Source: Bowdeniella nasicola (GTDB lineage: Bacteria > Actinomycetota > Actinomycetes > Actinomycetales > Actinomycetaceae). Taken from it: 41,278 bases of DNA. Within the stretch, counting starts at the first letter, position 1; every line of letters starts with the position of its first letter. Under the pieces are notes generated by a model, which did no database searches, was not told the origin of the DNA, and worked only from the letters and a program-made list of their open reading frames with translations. The stretch lies in the NCBI RefSeq assembly GCF_001907295.1, contig NZ_MQVR01000013.1, positions 1 to 41,278 on the forward strand, read 5' to 3'. The position numbers and the translations under genes were made by a program. Shown here piece by piece: positions 39,321-41,278 of this stretch.

Positions 39321-39326
39321 TAGGCT
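39321..39326 (+). promoter_or_regulatory. Putative -10 box TAGGCT for brnQ
   Basis: TAGGCT lies 8 nt before the GTG at 39335, with no ribosome-binding site. The same hexamer at the same distance precedes the patatin-like gene (6323-6328). Confidence 0.4.
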
Positions 39327-39334
39327 GGCTCGAC

Positions 39335-40684
39335 GTGACTCGCTCCGTTTCCCGCACCTACCTCGTGACGGGCCTCGCCCTTTTTGCCATGTACTTCGGT
39401 GCGGGCAACCTCATCTTCCCGGTCATGATTGGCGCCGAATCGGCAGGCGCCCGCCCCGCCGTGCTCGCCGGATTCCTCCTTACCGGCGTCGCGCTGCCCA
39501 TCCTTGGGATGCTCGCCGTTGCGACGGAACGGCCCGGGGAGTCCGGCGGCATCGCGAGCCGCATCGGCGCCGTGCCGGGTCTCGTGTTCACGCTCGTCAT
39601 TTTCCTGTCGACGGGCATGCTCTACGCCATCCCGCGAGTTATCACCATCAGCTATGAGATGTCCGTGCGGCCCTTCCTCGCCGGGCCTGCCGCGACCGGG
39701 CCGCTGCCGCTCGCGCTGTATGCGGCCGTCTTTGTCGCGATCGCCATCGCGCTGACGATGAACCCGCGCCGGCTCATCGACCACGTCGGTGGTTGGCTCA
39801 CCCCCGCCCTGCTGGCCCTGCTCGTCATCCTCATTACGGCGGCGGCGTGGCGGCTGTCGGCGACGGGCGGCGCCCCGGGCGGCGAGTACGCCACCCACCC
39901 GCTGCCCGCCGGCCTGCTTCAGGGCTATTTCACGATGGACGCGCTCGCCTCCTTCGTCTTCGGCGTCGTCATCATCGCCCAGCTGCGCGATCGCGGCTTT
40001 ACCGGGCGGCGACGCCTACTGCCGGCCATGGCGATCGTCGGCGCGATCACGGGCATCGGGCTCGCGGCCGTCTACGTCGGGCTCGCGCTGCTCGGCAATC
40101 GCGTCGCGGACGCGGGAGTGGACAATGGCGCCCAGGCGCTCGCCTTCGCCGCCGAGACGCTCTTCGGGCGGCCGGGCGTCGCCCTGTTCGGGGCGATCGC
40201 GATCCTCGCGTGCCTCACGACGGCCGTCGGCCTGTTCGGCGCCGCCGGCCAGTACTTCGCGCGCCTCATCCCCGGCGCGCGCTACCGCGTCGTCCTCGCC
40301 GTGCACGCCGTCGTCGCCTTCGCCCTGGCAAACCTCGGGCTGGACGCGATCCTCGCCGTCGTCGCGCCGATCAACCAGCTCATTTACCCCGTCGCGATCT
40401 GCATTATCGCCGTCGCGCTGATCGAGGCCGCCCTCGCGATTGTTCGCCCCCGCCAGCTGCGCTGGACCTACCGATTCGCGGCGTGGGTCGCGGCCGGAGT
40501 CGCGCTGCCCGAGGCTCTCGCGACGACGGGCATCGTGGCCTTTGCGCCGCTGCGCGAGGTGCTCGCGGGCGTGCCGGGCGGCGCCTTCCAGATGGCGTGG
40601 GTGCTGCCCGCCCTTGCCGCCGCGCTCATCGGCGCGGTCCTCGATGCGCGCATAATCGCGAGGGAACCGGTGATGTCAGCCTAA
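39335..40684 (+). CDS. brnQ: Branched-chain amino acid transport system II carrier protein
   Basis: This 449-residue LIVCS-family symporter brings in Leu, Ile and Val with Na+ or H+. It has about 12 hydrophobic helices and begins with the family motif LVTGLALFAMYFGAGNLIFP, followed by GAESAGARPAVLAGF. Later signature stretches are YAIPRVITISYEM and FTMDALASFVFGVVI, and the C-terminal half has LTTAVGLFGAAGQYF and NQLIYPVAICII. Length is normal. The GTG start is supported by TAGGCT 8 nt upstream and by the family's N-terminus. With the loss of metPS, this is the only amino-acid importer visible in the window. Confidence 0.94.
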   Translation: MTRSVSRTYLVTGLALFAMYFGAGNLIFPVMIGAESAGARPAVLAGFLLTGVALPILGMLAVATERPGESGGIASRIGAVPGLVFTLVIFLSTGMLYAIPRVITISYEMSVRPFLAGPAATGPLPLALYAAVFVAIAIALTMNPRRLIDHVGGWLTPALLALLVILITAAAWRLSATGGAPGGEYATHPLPAGLLQGYFTMDALASFVFGVVIIAQLRDRGFTGRRRLLPAMAIVGAITGIGLAAVYVGLALLGNRVADAGVDNGAQALAFAAETLFGRPGVALFGAIAILACLTTAVGLFGAAGQYFARLIPGARYRVVLAVHAVVAFALANLGLDAILAVVAPINQLIYPVAICIIAVALIEAALAIVRPRQLRWTYRFAAWVAAGVALPEALATTGIVAFAPLREVLAGVPGGAFQMAWVLPALAAALIGAVLDARIIAREPVMSA

Positions 40685-41001
40685 ACCGGGGTTGGCTGCG
40701 CTTTACTCGGGTCCGTCGATCGTGTGGCTGCGGTTACCTTCCATAAATCTTTGTCGTCTCGTGCGCCGGCCGGTTATTCCACTAGGATCTGTGTGAAGTA
40801 AGGTAGACGCTGCACGAGGAGCGCATATTCGGGGCGTGCTGTCGCATGTCCAGCCACACGATAAAAAAGCGATCCTGCCGCTTGGCGAGATTAGGTGCCC
40901 GATGATTCATAGTCCCTTGTGCGTGGAGTGTGTAGCACATGTCTGGCGAACTCGGGTGAACACGTCGCGTAGTTCTGCTACGTGCTTTCAAAGGAGTGTC
41001 G
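40685..41001. other. Gene-free stretch before the acyltransferase remnant
   Basis: I see no credible gene, tRNA or small RNA here; open frames on both strands lack coding character. The only structure is a 12-bp inverted repeat, ATCGTGTGGCTG at 40719-40730 and CAGCCACACGAT at 40851-40862, about 120 bp apart and followed by a run of six A. G+C falls from left to right, leading into the low-G+C acyltransferase remnant. Confidence 0.5.
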
Positions 41002-41235
41002 GTGGGAAGTAGTGGCCCTGATGACTCATTGGGGAGGGAGCATCGTCACGTGGTTCTGCGAAACGAACGAACGGACAATATAGCGAGACGCCACCCAAGG
41101 TTCGCAGAACTAGATGGGCTTCGCGGGATAGCTGCGCTTGCTGTAGTTATCTCCCATTTCACAGGCGCTTTCAATAGCCATTATCCTCATGAACCAAAGG
41201 GGCCCTTCGGACTTGAGCGTGGGTTAGGTGCGTAG
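41002..41235 (+). pseudogene. Acyltransferase family 3 (OafA/YrhL type), cut by an IS
   Basis: The N-terminal ~65 residues end in the hallmark of family 3 membrane acyltransferases: RFAELDGLRGIAALAVVISH, then FTGAFNSHYPHE. The conserved R-x-x-x-LDGLRG start and the first helix with the catalytic-type His (ISHF) are present. The homologous sequence stops at about 41200, where an ISL3 terminus begins; the frame ends in the IS at 41235. The start is the GTG at 41002, because AAAGGAG (40990-40996) is 5 nt upstream; the GTG at 40996 overlaps that site. Lower G+C and rare codons (ATA, AGA, TTA) suggest foreign origin. Intact relatives O-acetylate surface glycans. Confidence 0.72.
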
Positions 41236-41278
41236 GCCTCCGCCGATCAGCAGCATTCTGAGGCGGTAGTTGGTGGGG
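41201..41278 (-). mobile_element. Right end of a second ISL3-type insertion sequence (partial)
   Basis: The presumed terminus begins GGCCCTTCGGACTTGAGCGT at 41201 and is related to the terminus at the left window edge (about 15 of 24 identical, sharing GGCYCTTC and GAG-GTG). The transposase end lies inside it on the minus strand. The element continues beyond the window. It interrupts the acyltransferase gene. The flanking octamer 41193-41200 is ACCAAAGG; the other flank is not available. Confidence 0.65.
41224..41278 (-). CDS. ISL3-type transposase, C-terminal end only
   Basis: The last 17 residues, PTNYRLRMLLIGGGLRT, read into the TAA at 41224-41226. The core N-Y-R-L-R-x-L-L-x-x-G-G is the conserved C-terminal tail of ISL3 transposases (compare HYIARSLLEAGG at the left edge). 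The sequences differ enough to be separate elements, not copies of one. The rest lies outside the window. Confidence 0.6.
   Translation of the reverse strand, partial: PTNYRLRMLLIGGGLRT

Overview
The window looks like a complete chromosomal contig from a high-G+C Gram-positive bacterium (Actinomycetota, most like Actinomycetaceae such as Trueperella or Flaviflexus; genus not settled). The reasons are: mycothiol genes (mshA, mshB); a complete coproporphyrin-type haem pathway ending in HemH and HemQ; sortase-type LPxTG surface proteins; many GTG starts; and many genes whose only start signal is a -10 box 6-8 nt before the start codon, as in leaderless actinobacterial mRNAs. Both ends of the window are the right ends of ISL3-type insertion sequences, facing inward, which suggests that repeats set the contig limits.

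Layout. 1-1300: IS end, a 3'-truncated Mrr-type restriction gene and a 3'-truncated convergent gene joined at one deletion scar. 1294-3273 (minus): nicotinamidase pncA, a DUF4232-like lipoprotein and a zinc-ligand-poor DNA glycosylase tag. 3360-6235 (plus): a PadR-controlled operon with two small membrane proteins and an ABC exporter (ATPase and permease). 6337-8149: a patatin-like lipase, a Tat-exported protein of unknown function and the decayed remains of a methionine/alanine importer (metP/metS). 8986-13656: a very large cell-wall-anchored GH101 endo-alpha-N-acetylgalactosaminidase (mucin O-glycan release). 13712-16879: three unfamiliar membrane-anchored extracellular proteins in one operon, convergent with an unfamiliar polytopic membrane protein.

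16879-30050 is mainly a haem and mycothiol island. A minus-strand operon hemL-mshA-mshB (then a GNAT gene), a relic DUF222 gene, a minus-strand operon hemE-hemG(Y)-hemC/D fusion-hemB, and a divergent plus-strand operon hemA-hemH-hemQ together encode every step from glutamyl-tRNA to haem b by the coproporphyrin route. 30068-31054 holds gene debris: an aldo/keto reductase tail and a frameshifted family 25 glycosyltransferase.

31170-40684: a small membrane protein with an XRE regulator behind paired inverted-repeat operators; a BetT-like BCCT transporter with the acidic residue linked to proton coupling; a cell-wall-anchored 5'-nucleotidase-like protein that has lost several metal ligands; the peroxide-defence set ahpC-ahpF-oxyR; and a BrnQ branched-chain amino-acid carrier. 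40685-41278: a gene-free stretch, the start of a lower-G+C acyltransferase gene cut by an ISL3 element, and the window end.

Taken together, the region combines host-surface traits (mucin glycan release, anchored nucleotidase-like protein) with haem synthesis and redox defence (mycothiol, AhpCF-OxyR). It also shows active reduction: at least seven broken genes lie here.
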